A stretch of 64,000 nt of DNA. It comes from Apostichopus japonicus. Its lineage: Eukaryota > Echinodermata > Holothuroidea > Aspidochirotida > Stichopodidae. Where the stretch lies: contig NC_092574.1 of assembly GCF_037975245.1 (NCBI RefSeq), positions 9,089,713 to 9,153,712 on the forward strand, given 5' to 3'. A program made the position numbers and the translations under genes. This document shows, piece by piece, positions 25,931 through 36,903 of this stretch (position 1 is its first letter; every line of letters starts with the position of its first letter). The notes beneath the pieces were generated by a model. The model had not been told where the DNA came from. It worked only from the letters and a program-made list of their open reading frames with translations, and ran no database searches.

Positions 25931-28900
25931 TGACTGTTGACTAGTTATTTATAGTTTTATTATTGTTATGCTTATAGTTTGAGCTCTTACCATTGATACT
26001 TCAACAGGAGTTGTTAAGCAGTTGCAATTCTTTGTAGCATGTTAGTTAGCTATATGAAAGAAAAAAAACATTAAAATAAGTTCAACAAGTACACCGTCCT
26101 TTAAGAACAACACCCCAGTGTTCAACTGTGACTATGAAACTCATCTGAATTTCTCTGCTGATTGATACTTCCTCTCAAGAATGCCAGTCAAGTGTGGCTA
26201 TGTTTGCCATGAGTGTTTTTTCGATGCCAGTATTAGACAGTTTCTGCTAAGATCTTCCTGAAAGTAAGCTGTAGGAGAAACCGCATCGGTATACTACAGA
26301 GGTAAAATGATAGATAGGGAGCAAACCTTCTTGAAGCTCTGTACATTTATGATGTGTCATTGGGAGGAGAAGTCAGGGGTAGATGGCAACCTTGCCTTAC
26401 AAGAGGTTAAAACTAGAATAAAATTGGATTTGACCTTTGAACCAGTAATCTGACGTTTAGGATTTAATTCATTGGCAACATACAACAGACAGGGCTTGGT
26501 CAAACTATAATGATTAATAAGCATTTCTGATTGGTTTAATCTTGCAAACCCTTTTCGTTTTTGCAGCTGTTGGTGGTTTTAAATCATTTGAGGTTAACAT
26601 AAGTTTAACTGCGGTTAACATAGGTTAACATCAGAGACTTTGGCAAGTCTTAGGCATTGTTATTTTCTTTGGCATTGTTTTTTTGACTTGGCATTGTTAT
26701 TTTCATAACATGAGGTTAACGTAGGTTAACATAAGAGACTTTGGCATGGCTTGCAGTTTGACACAGTGTCTAAGGTCAAACACGATTTAAATTACTAGAG
26801 GTGAAGTAGCTTGTTATTTTCACAACCAAAGCCCACTTCCTGTATGATTCATTCAAGTAACTTCCAGTGTTCTGTAAAATTCAGTGAAAGATTTCTTAGT
26901 GTTTATCTATAACTGATAGTAGTTAGTATGCTGTCTCAACATCGTATGGGAATAACAACTTCAGACAAGATTTGAATATACAAAGTAGGTTTCTTAGGTT
27001 GCATACATATGCTATGAATGTGTGGTAGGGTAGGTATTTTGAAGATTTTAAATATCTGTTGTAGAATATAGTGTCCTGTGATTCCTGTGTGTTTTATGTT
27101 GCAAAAGCAAGTGTAGCATTAAACTTGGATGTTTTAGTTGTTACCAGTGAGTCACAGTTGAGTCATTAAATTGCAAAAGTGACTCCTAAGATGTTTGTCA
27201 CTTTTTTTCCCAATGGAGATAACACAGTGACTGGAGTCAATGACTAGGCTCCGGTCAGGCAATCTCTAAAAATGACCAGACTCGACCAGAAACTGATAAT
27301 GACTTTGTTACAACTTTGGTTTTTACCAGACCGTGATAATTTTACACTACATATTATAAATTTGTTATTGCTGTGGTAAATCAAAATAACTTGTCGTCAC
27401 TCTAGTAATATATCATGCTGGTTTTTCGTGATTATCCCGATCAACACAATACCATCACCTGATATGATTTTCTATTTTTATAAATTAATGATCAATAAAG
27501 TTGATGTAAGATTTGAATCGGATACATGGTATAGTTGTAAGCTTTAAATGTAGTGGGTGTTCTTGGGTTGCTGAGACCCACTGTTCTTTGACTCAGTAGC
27601 TAAGCATTAATGCTCAATAATTCAAAAATTGTTGTTGTTGTTACATGAAGTTTCGTCATTTTGTCTGAATCTGATCTCATTCTGAAATTGTTTCTTGCCC
27701 TAAAACTGAGGCTGAATGCTGTTAGGTTTGTTAGTTTAATCTCCTTTGAGACATTTATATATATACTTGTGCTAATATGTCACATGTTTTTACTTTTGTT
27801 CAGAATGGAGGCTACTGTTTACTATGAATTGTGTAAGCTTTGATGCAATATTCTCAAATAGAGAAGTGTACATATAATATAATTGTGAACAATCCAGAAA
27901 ATTACATCACAGTCTATCTGTCATGTTTTTACTCTATTGTGTGTCTCTCCTTTATTTCTCTATCTTAACTTTACCTGCAAGGATTTTTGAAAAAGTAGGG
28001 GAAAATGCTCTGGGATCATTAAGCTGCCTCCCATGTAGTAGGAGGTGGGGGAGTGGTTAAATTGAGTAAGTAGGTTTTTAATGAGGTCTACAGTCAACGT
28101 GGTACCAGTAAACTACTTTCAGTTTTGTTTTCCATTGAAAGAGAGGTTGTGAAGGGGGGCGGGGGGGGGGGGGGGCGGGGGGAGGGGTTACACTGTGGAT
28201 AGGTCAAATACTTGAGTTGTAAAGCATCAAGTAGGAGAAGGGAAGGATACCATTGATGATCATTTGACTTACTTTGCTGAGCAGAGGAGGAGCAAACCCA
28301 ACTGTTGATAGAGATATTTGTGATGGAAAACCTCAAAAGCTGCCATGTTTGGTTAATTGCCATAGGCAGGCAAGAAACCTATGCAGTCAACTTTGCGCGC
28401 GTGTGTGTGTGTGTACGTGATGCCCTAGTTGTAAACATATCTCAAGCTAACCTCTGCATTCTTCAAATGTGACATGTGGCTTCCCCATAATTAATACAGG
28501 AACCTTATTGTTTATGGTGAAAGTCAAATATCAATTGGGGTCATCAAAGGATACACACTGTAAAGCCTTATAAACACAAACCTTGTTAACATGATATCCC
28601 AAGATGAGTTACAACATATAGCTCATATGTGGAATGTGACTTTCTTATAGTGAGTAGGCTACAAAAAGAACCCAATTATTTTGGGTGGAGATCTAAGGTC
28701 AATTGAGGTCAGCAGAGGTCAAAATATCAAATGGATCTCATTGATTTAATTATTACAAATTCAGCTCTTGTAAATTACCAACAACGAACAATTCCCCTCT
28801 GTCTTTCTTTCATGACTGATAATATGTTGCAAGATTCCCAGTCACCAAACCATGTTAGCACTGACTCTGTAAGCGCTGATGTAAGCACTGAGGTACGCAA

Positions 28901-29344
28901 GACCATGTAAGCACTGATTTATAGTGCTCTCCATCTGCAGTATGGACTTCAGCCAAGGTTAGTTTGCGAACTACTCTTGTGCTGCATATGTAATGTATTT
29001 AAAGGCAAGTTACCACTGGGAGGGGTTTCCCTCTGGTTATTACTTTGTGATGTGATATTGTCACTAGGAAATGAAATTGTTTTGGTACATTCACTTTAAT
29101 TTTCTTCATTTTCAAGGTGAATAGCAAACACTGAGTTGAGGCTAATGGAAATGATTCTAGTAGTAGGTCTTACTGAAAAATTCAAGCAATTCGATGTTTG
29201 TCAAAGAAAATAAAAGTATTGAATATAAAGGAAAACACACTTTCAAGCAGAAGTATTTAGATTTCTGCATGTCACAGTTACATACTGTAAACCTAAAACC
29301 TTACGTCGCTGAGTCTTGGAGATTACACAACCTTAATAACCCAA
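25931..29344. other. Intergenic DNA
   Basis: No gene is supported between the sialyltransferase and the transposon stack. Noted items are a short local reiteration of GGTTAACATAAG/GACTTTGGCA words at about 26590-26755, a G-rich run at 28157-28185 and a GT repeat at about 28397-28414. Confidence 0.5.
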
Positions 29345-29831
29345 ACTATACCCAGTGGCGGAGATTTCTTGTCAGAAGTGGGGGGGGGGGGGGGGGTTGC
29401 AGGCCATTGATGAAATAAAGTCATAACTGCTGGCCCACTATCTAAGTGGAGCGCCACCAAGGGCGGCGGAAGCACTTTTAATCTGGGGGGCACCGACATC
29501 AAAGGGCACTTTGCAGAAATTCGATTGGACTGATGCAGCCTGATATTTAGTACCCTTTATACCTCTTATTGTATTATCTTATTTGCATATACACATTACT
29601 CCATCAACACCCCCCCCCCCCTCAAAGAAACTATGCATACTAGCACTGCAATATCCAATGTGCAAATTGGGAAACAAGGAACAAGTTTTCTTTTGAGACA
29701 AAATGAGGTGAAATCATGCTAGTTGCTAATGTAGGAATCTACCGAATTAGAGTTTATTTCTTGTTAATATCTTAACAATTTTTTCATTCGAAATAGCTTT
29801 GAGTTTGACCCACAGAAATTCATTAAAAGTC

Positions 29832-30190
29832 AGGGGCGTAGCCAGGATTTGCAAAGTTGTATGCACGACTATCTGATCGGAGCGCCACCATCGGTTGGCG
29901 CGGAGCGTACAAGAAAATTTTTGGTTTTACAAACCCCTCAGATGGCCGGAAACGGCCCTTCCCGAGTATTCATTCTGGTTCCCTGGCCTCTTGCTAACTT
30001 GAGACACCTCAATTTTTATGTAGAAAAAGGGCACATTTTTAACCTGAGGAAAAGTGGGGGGGGGGGCACGTGCCCCTCCACCGCCCTTGAGCGCCACCAT
30101 AAGTTGGCGCTAAGTGCACAAGAATTTTTTGGCAAATATTGCCTCCCAGATTGCAGTAAATGGCACTGCCCAGGCCTGGAAAAGCTGCAT
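29832..30190 (+). mobile_element. Related hAT-like fragment (CAGGGGCGTAGCC end) nested in the 1.8-kb element
   Basis: It starts CAGGGGCGTAGCCAGGATTT and carries the family words GCGCCACCATCGGTTGGCGC and AGCGTACAAGAAAATTTTTG. A second copy of the GCGCCACCAT...TTGGCGC block lies at about 30090-30140. The same words occur at 33470, 35790 (inverted), 39250 and 39920. The right end is unclear. Confidence 0.55.
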
Positions 30191-30431
30191 TAAACCATTT
30201 CATATTTTGAAAATTGAAATCTCATGTTCTGTCACTGATGTGTTACTATAATGAAAAGCAAGATTTTTCGTTTTTTCATGTTGTATTCTCAACTTGTAAA
30301 TAAACGGTCACCATGGATTCTATAGCCTATTGGCCGTATCCAATCAACTTTTTTCTGAATCGCATGCGCTCTACAGCTGCAACATATAGGATACAGTAAA
30401 ATTCATTTCAATGCAGTTTTCCCGCGTGGGT

Positions 30432-30940
30432 GCAATGAAAGGGGGGGGGGGGGGTGTAGGCGGTTTTACACTATCTAACGCAACGTAGTCGCCAAGAACC
30501 TGAAGTATTTTTAAGGGAGGGCCCGAGGAACATGAACTTATAGCATGCTCCTCATGGTGAAACATAATTGCACCTATTAGGTGAATTGAGTGTACTGTTA
30601 ATAGTAGGAGAGACTAGCGTAGGTTCTTAGGACCAACTAGACCGGTTTCTGCTCTCAAACTTTATAGGAGGAGCTTCATCAGTAGTAGCCTTTGAATATT
30701 TTATATTCGGCCTGGGCGTCTCGTTCTAGTGCTAGCCTACCAAAGGGCCCAAAATCTCAAAGATTTACTTGTTAACTCAAGGTTTCATACTAACGAAGAA
30801 TCAGCTGACTCTCAAGGTTCACACGAAGCACTTTTAGATACTCTTATAGCTGCACTATGAGTCCATAAAAAGTCGTGCACAGAAAATAGATGCATTTTTT
30901 AGATAGTGTAAAACCGCCTACACCCCCCTTTCATTTCGTT
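30432..30940. mobile_element. Inverted-repeat block with G/C-run ends
   Basis: The left arm ATGAAAGGGGG...TGTAGGCGGTTTTACACTATCT at about 30434-30476 is matched by its reverse complement, AGATAGTGTAAAACCGCCTA followed by CACCCCCCTTTCAT, at 30900-30934. The arms are about 33 bp apart from the length of the G run. The interior is unrelated AT-rich sequence. This looks like a nonautonomous element nested in the 29353-31156 element. Confidence 0.6.
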
Positions 30941-31167
30941 AATTGTTGATGTATATACCAGGTAAAAGGTTGAAATGACTTTAACAATTTCAAATTTAAT
31001 AATTTGATTTATTATGCCATTTGGAGCACATAACATAGGCCAGTATAACAGAACATTACTGGCAAAAACTAGGGGGGGTTGATTGTGTGGGCCAACCCCC
31101 CTCTTCAAAAAGTGGGGGGTTAAAACCCCCCCAACCCCCCTGTTTCTCCGCCACTGACTATACCTAA

Positions 31168-31555
31168 TAAAGGCATTGAAGACTCGCCCAAACCGCGTGC
31201 CGCCATCTGAAAAAGTATAACTTTCTTGCTTGCAAGCGTGGAGTTATTACCGATAGCTCCATGTTGCAAGTGATGTTTTGTGCGTGTCGCTACAAAATGC
31301 AGACAGTAATGAAACGTGATACCTTGTTATCTTTAGCTGGACCTGACATGTCCATCGCTGTATCGTTAGTATACTGTGCTGTGGGTATTGACCACAGCTG
31401 TATGTACTGACTGTACACTAGTGTCTAATTACCGACGGTAGCAAGCTATATGTGTATTTTCTGGGGTTTAACACTTCTGTTACACCTCATTCGAAACTAT
31501 AGGTCAGATTACCGGCATTAGACGTTTCTTTTTGCGCGAGTCTTCACACCCTTTA
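31168..31555. mobile_element. TAAAGG-ended MITE, copy 1
   Basis: The left end TAAAGGCATTGAAGACTCGC is inverted at the right end (GCGAGTCTTCACACCCTTTA), giving imperfect ends of about 22 bp. The interior matches 49883-50248 closely, including CTACAAAATGCAGACAGTAA, GATACCTTGTTATCTTTAGC and GTATGTACTGACTGTACACT. Another element (31557-31937) inserted exactly into its right end, duplicating CCCTTTAC. No coding sequence. Confidence 0.75.
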
Positions 31556-31556
31556 C

Positions 31557-31937
31557 CAAGGGCGTAGGAACCGGGGGGGGGGGGGGGGCTGGGGCGCCAG
31601 CCCCCCAGTGAAAAATATGGAGGGGCGGAAGTATCATTCCGCTCCCCCCCCCCCCCCCCCGCTTCGCAAGTCAGAAAACCCCTTTTTCATTTCCAAATGA
31701 GAAAAAAATCTCATTTGAAGCACCAAATTGCATCTAAGGCCAGGTGAAAATGCAAAATTATTTACAAAATGGAGTGGGTGTTGAAGTGTGCTATATTGCA
31801 CCAAATTGAATCTGAGGCCACCTGGAAATACAAAAAAAAAATCCAAAGGGGAGGGGGACACCCTTAAACCCCTACCCCAGGCCGGCCATCAGTCTTCAGC
31901 CCCCCCCCCCCCTCAAAAGTACCTTCCTACGCCACTG
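31557..31937. mobile_element. hAT-like MITE with G/C runs, copy 1 (8-bp duplication)
   Basis: The left end CAAGGGCGTAGGAACC and right end GGAAGG-type inverse (CCTTCCTACGCCACTG) are imperfect inverted repeats, flanked on both sides by CCCTTTAC (31549-31556 and 31938-31945). A second copy at 56833-57191 shares most of the interior, including GTCAGAAAACCCCTTTTTCA and AGGCCAGGTGAAAATGCAAA. Long G and C runs near the ends differ in length between the copies. Short frames here are not genes. Confidence 0.85.
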
Positions 31938-31945
31938 CCCTTTAC

Positions 31946-32556
31946 GCGCGGTTAATGTGATATCATATACAATATCACATCCAAGTGAATTGAGCCCTTT
32001 TGAAGCCAACTCTTTCCTCGCATGGATGCATCACCTACTTGGGCCAAGTAGGTGATGCAAAATGTCACACCAAAGAATTAAAGCACCTAGAATTTGGGTG
32101 ATGAATATGGACTTGAAGTTTTGTGATCAACTCTGGAAATAAACACCAGGATATTTTAATAACATACAATCCGTTTCCAAAGGGGTTTCTGATACCTGTT
32201 TGATATACTTTGATCTATATATTAAAGAATCATAAAGTTAGTAGACTTTTGCCAATTAATAATGTCCTCTGAGATCACCATGTTCTATACGCTACGAGAT
32301 AACCAGCGATGATTGACTCTGCCGTTACACGTTTGTTATGCCATATTGCGTCGAACTCGAAACGATGGATTGGGCAACATAGACTGCATAGGACTAGTCC
32401 ATTCTGCGAATAGTGCAGTTCAGTTGTCTGAGAGCAGAGGTGATCGGCTCAAGGCTAAAGTTACTAACTTGCCAAAGATGGGGATAAATCCAACCAGTAG
32501 GGTACCGCTGCTGACATTTCCAGCTGGTAACTAAGATATTGGCCGAGTTTATTAAA
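31946..32556. other. Upstream region of COMMD6
   Basis: No element or exon could be bounded. It should contain the COMMD6 promoter and leader. An open frame from 32313 was tested as first exon and rejected because its donor would be in the wrong phase. Confidence 0.4.
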
Positions 32557-35500
32557 ATGACTGTTACCGTTAATGATGATATGCTACGATCGCTATCTGT
32601 AGCCTGTAGGTTTGTGTAGGTGCAGTGTTAGCAGACTACATGTTAGCTTAGGCCGATCACTTCCTTAGTTAGGCATAGGGCCTAGCCCCAGCCGACGTTG
32701 ACTGAGATCGTATGAAAATGATAAAATACCATACTGTGTAACCTACTTAAGTACACCAGATTTAAGGCTAGTGCAATTACAGACAAGCACAGTTATAAAT
32801 AGAAACTTTTTATAGGCTACTGCAATGTACATGATGACCTTCATGGTTGAAGTGCATAATTGGAATTTAATTTACATAGGCTAGATTTGAAAGAGGTCTT
32901 CTATTTATTGCTAATCATCATGGAACTGTGCTATAAGAAATTCTTCAACTGACAGACCTACTTTGCAGGTTTGCTGCTGTGCATGTTTGACTGTTTTAGT
33001 ATATTAATCAGGTAATTGCCTCTCTCTTCCAGGTTGGCACAGTTGCATTGACCACTTGAATCACTATCCAGACACTCTTGTGGCAGAAGTTTGTCATGAA
33101 GTGATTGCTCTCTTACAGTATTCCAAGGGCAAGATTGATGCAGAACACTTCGCTCAGGTATAGTGTCAAAGTTAACTGTAAAGTACCTTACTGAGAATAG
33201 TTAAGCTCATTTGGTTTAACTGTGCCTAGGCTCTAGCTGGATAACTTAGGCTATATTGCTTGTTTGTGGATAAACTGTAACTTCCAGGCTATTCCTGAAC
33301 CAACATGCTTAAATTGGTACCCTCCACGTCCTAGTCTATGCACTGTTTCTCATTTGGCCAGAGCATGATGTTGCTCTGTGTACATGGCATCCAGTGGCGG
33401 AGCTAGGGCCGGGGTATTGGTCAGGAGGGGCGAGAATGGTCTGTAGGGGTGCTTTTGACACTATCTAAGCGGAGCAGCACCTGGCTGGCGCGTAGCGTAC
33501 AGAAATTTTTTTTGGGTAAAGATACTCCCTAGATCACCGGAAATGACCCTTTGCGGGCCTGGCTAATTTGCAAATAAACGAAGAATAAATAGGTGTCATC
33601 ACCAAATTACACCAACAAAATGTGACAAATGTCAGTAAGTACTGTAGATGAGAGCGCAATAAAAAGTCGATAATCTAGAATAAGTAAAAAGTGGTAAAAG
33701 GCTGAAAAGGGCGCCAGCAGTCCATTTGAGTCCGTCAGGGGGGCATCCGCCCCCTGACTGTATGGACGCTCCGCCACTGATGGCATCAGTGCATTTATTC
33801 TCAAACTTGGGACAACAAATGCATATATTTCATAGGAAGAAAACAGTTTCATGTTTCACATTTTTCTTTTTCATGGTTTCCAGTTATATAATCATTATAT
33901 ATACACATTTCTATTTTATGAGTTTTGTTTAGCAATAATTTATCATTCCTATGAATGGGCTATGATAGAATTTTTCTGTTACTGTTTGTACAGTATATAA
34001 TGGCCTAACATCAGATAAGTTATTCACCTGATTGTCTATTCAAACATCAAAGATAATACATGACTACGTTATTTCAATTATGTGCAGTCCTTTGGCAAGA
34101 AAATTTGCTTTGGGTCACATTGAATTAAATGCTACTCTGGGTCATTTGTTTCATTTTTTTTCTTATAGAAACTGCAGTCATCTGGTGTGGAGAGCAGTTC
34201 TGCCTCTGTGTGTGGCACCATCAATGCTCTCTCTTTTCTCTTCAGGTAACGATACATAAACTTAGAAACTTATATATGTTCTACTGTCTGAAAGTAGCTG
34301 TTTAAGTGATTCCAATCACTGGACTGAGCTTCATTACTTCAGCGTTATTGCCCATTTGTAGCACTTAACAAATTATACACAGATAATAAATGTGGGCTTA
34401 CAGTGCAAACTATGAAGGGCACAAGCTTGTCAAAGAATGAAAGTGTGGAAAGTATTAAGTGTTAAGTCATTAGTGCTGTGGCAGAGTGGACAAAGGTGGT
34501 GGCATTTGAAGTAATGAGGCTTAGCAATCGGAAGGTTCCGGGTTCAATACCCGGCCGTGTCATAAGAGGGTGGGTTGTTTTTACCCAAGAGCAATCTACA
34601 GTTTTCCCATCTGAAATGACTTAATAATTCTCAATTGATTAGATTCCAAATTTGAGTTAAAAATGTAAATTGGAAGCCACCCGACGTGTAAGTTGTAATT
34701 CATAAGCCCTTGCAGGTTTCTCCCACATTTGTGGTCGCTCAAGGGTGGTAAAAATATCTGCTGATTATTGTATATTATATTATGACTTTATTAATCTGCC
34801 ATTGGCCCAAGATGGTGGAGATGAAGCGAGTGATGCCACATTGTACGCAAAGTGCAGGGGCCAGCATCATTTGATGTCACTGGAGGTCATATGTTGAAAT
34901 TTTACAAGGAAGGGATAACAGAATTTGATGTATTTAATGAACACTAAAGAAGACAATAAATATGACCATGTCATTAAGTCAAAGAACTTCCAATGTTGGA
35001 AACGTTCCGAAATTTGTCACAGCTTTATTTATTGAAATTGCTTAATACAGTCGATGAAAGGAAAAGTTAAAACAGAAGGAACTACATTGTGCGAAATGCT
35101 TCAACAAGATCATCAGTAAAGAATTAATATTTCTTCTTTCTTCTTTTGAAACAAGATCTGCTGCCCAACATGGACTCAGTGAGGATGAACTGAAGACCCA
35201 ACTACAAAGTGCAGGTTCCTGCTCTGAAATTACTCTGTCAGCAATAACTAAAGTTTGGACAGATCAGGTACCAAGTTACTTCTTGTTGAACACGGTTTCT
35301 GCATTAATTCATCAATTTCTGACCAAGTTTACCAAATTCGCTATAAGATTGCGATTGGTAAAACCAACCACACAATTTTTAAATTACATTAGCATCATTA
35401 GCTAGTATTGGCAAGACTGATTGAACACCATACATACAGCTTCAAAAAGAGAATGAATTTTCTTCTTTTTTATTCACTTGCAGAACAAACAATGATCTTT

Positions 35501-36903
35501 AAAAGAGAAGTGAAATAATCTATCATTCATTGGGCTTGCAACAATGTTTTTGTTATTGGATTATTAGACCATCCTACACAGGCGCGTAGCAAAGGGGGGG
35601 GGGGGACGAATGGGGCAGCCGTCCACCCCTTGAGCATATTTTAATTTTTTTTAAATGTTTTTATGATATTTCTAGTAATTTCAAAAGAGAAAATGCTAAG
35701 ATGCAACTTACAAGGCCTAGGAAGTGCAATTTCCAGCTATCTGGGAGACATTTTCAGCCAAAATTTTCTTGTACCAACCATGATGGCGCTACGCTTAGAT
35801 AGTTTGCAATGCCTTATCTACGGCTCTGCTAGTTTGCCTACATTTTCGCCCCTCCCTTTGCAAATTCCTGGCTATGCGCCTGATTCTACACATATGCAAG
35901 GATCAACAGTTAACAAAAACTAATGAAACTAAATGATTGTAAACTTTGTAACAGTTGAAGAATGATTTCTTTCAGAGATCACCCCTCATAGCAGCTCTTG
36001 TTAATAACCAGAAAGCTTTGGATATCGGTAAACTGGTGGACTTTAAGTGGAAGTTAGGCCTTGCCATGAGCTCATCATCAAGTAGAAGTTTAAACTCACC
36101 GTTCGTCGCCGTGTCCTTAAAGGTTGCTTCTACGTCTGGGGAGGTCATTTCATATTCCTTTGAAATGACTGTTCCTGAATTTAAGGTAAGTCCATTCTTG
36201 GTCTCAAATATCTTAGAGCACACTCAAAGCACTTCTGCCGCCACGTTAAAAAATCTACATGATATTTATTTATTGATGTGTGCTGCCTTTGTTATGGATA
36301 TCTAGTGTAGGGGTATATAATAGGTGTAGGAATTACGTGGGAGAGGCCGGGGGGGGGGGTGGTGATATGGGGAAAATTTGTTACTACAAGTGTGAGCTTT
36401 TTTGTCACTGCAGCTTTTTAGTTATGTTTAAGTTACTGTATATTACTGGCAGACAAGAAGTGCGTGGGTGAGGGGGGGGGGGCAGGGATTTGGTGTTGGG
36501 GAAGAAGGATGGACAGAGATGCGAGTATAGGGAACTTTGATAACCTACAATATAGCAAGTGAAAGAATAATATATCTATTTACTAAAAATGAAGTTTGTC
36601 TTGCTTCCAAGAATTAATTTGGTTTAAATTTGATGAAGGACATTAAAAATGTGTTTTTTTTAAATGGATTAGGTGTCCAACGTGCAGTAGCAATGCCTAG
36701 TGCCACTGTTGATGGGGTTGATTTATATTCAGCAAAAAAAGAGGATTTTGACCTGCAACATCATCATCCATGTAAAGGAAAAGGTAATGGATTTCTTGCT
36801 ATGTTAGTTTATTTATCAGTTGTTTCTTTGTTTGTTGTTTTTTTTTTTGCAGTCTTTCAGTAGTCATATAAAAGACATAGTCTCAGTGATGGATACTGTG
36901 TGA
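32557..36903 (+). CDS. COMMD6: COMM domain-containing protein 6, long form
   Basis: COMMD6 is a small subunit of COMMD complexes, which work with CCDC22/CCDC93 in endosomal recycling and have been tied to NF-kappaB control. Exons are 32557-32605 (tentative), 33033-33157, 34169-34245, 35156-35267, 35976-36185 and 36853-36903; all internal phases agree. The COMM domain lies in the last two exons: LVDFKWKLGLAMSSSSSRSL, then PFVAVSLKVA, FEMTVPEF and finally SFSSHIKDIVSVMDTV before TGA. These match the COMMD6 signature closely. Exons 2-4 encode the helical N-terminal domain that the short human form lacks. The first exon (ATG ACT GTT ... GCC T) was chosen because it is the nearest one ending in the required phase; its start is uncertain. 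The protein would have about 207 residues. Introns 2 and 4 hold hAT-like MITEs, and intron 3 holds a SINE. Confidence 0.88.
33392..33779. mobile_element. hAT-like MITE in COMMD6 intron 2
   Basis: The ends CAGTGGCGGAGC and GCTCCGCCACTG are perfect 12-bp inverted repeats, flanked by the 8-bp duplication ATGGCATC (33384-33391 and 33780-33787). The interior carries the family words CTATCTAAGCGGAGC and GCGTACAGAAATTTTTTTTG, related to 29832, 39250 and 39920. It contains no coding sequence. Confidence 0.9.
34470..34785 (+). mobile_element. tRNA-derived SINE in COMMD6 intron 3
   Basis: The head contains a Ser/Leu-tRNA-like start (TGTGGCAGAGTGGACAAAGG), a long variable-arm-like region and a good B box (GGTTCAATACC, 34534-34544). 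The body follows with GAAGCCACCCGACGTG and TAAGCCCTTGCAGGTTTCTC and ends in a T/A-rich tail. A second copy of the body occurs at 54710-54880, which supports a dispersed pol III-derived family. Confidence 0.8.
35579..35882 (-). mobile_element. hAT-like MITE in COMMD6 intron 4
   Basis: The ends CAGGCGCGTAGC and GCTATGCGCCTG are inverted repeats with one difference. The flanks ATCCTACA (35571-35578) and ATTCTACA (35883-35890) match at 7 of 8 positions, as expected for an aged target duplication. The family word GCGCTACGCTTAGATAGTTT appears in reverse orientation relative to the copies at 33392 and 39869. Confidence 0.82.

Larger units (their letters stand above)
29353..31156. mobile_element. 1.8-kb composite hAT-like element with 8-bp target duplication
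   Basis: The left end CAGTGGCGGAGA (29353) and right end TCTCCGCCACTG (ending 31156) are perfect 12-bp inverted repeats. Both are flanked by the same 8 bases, ACTATACC (29345-29352 and 31157-31164). An 8-bp duplication and CAG...CTG ends fit the hAT superfamily. Inside are G/C runs, related CAGGGGCGTAG-ended sequence from 29832, and a further inverted-repeat block at about 30430-30940. No transposase frame is present, so the element is nonautonomous and contains other insertions. Confidence 0.8.

Noticed and set aside
32313-32534. 73-residue frame considered as COMMD6 exon 1
   Set aside because: Its plausible donor at 32502 leaves phase 0, but exon 2 requires one leftover base; the other frame through that donor has a stop.
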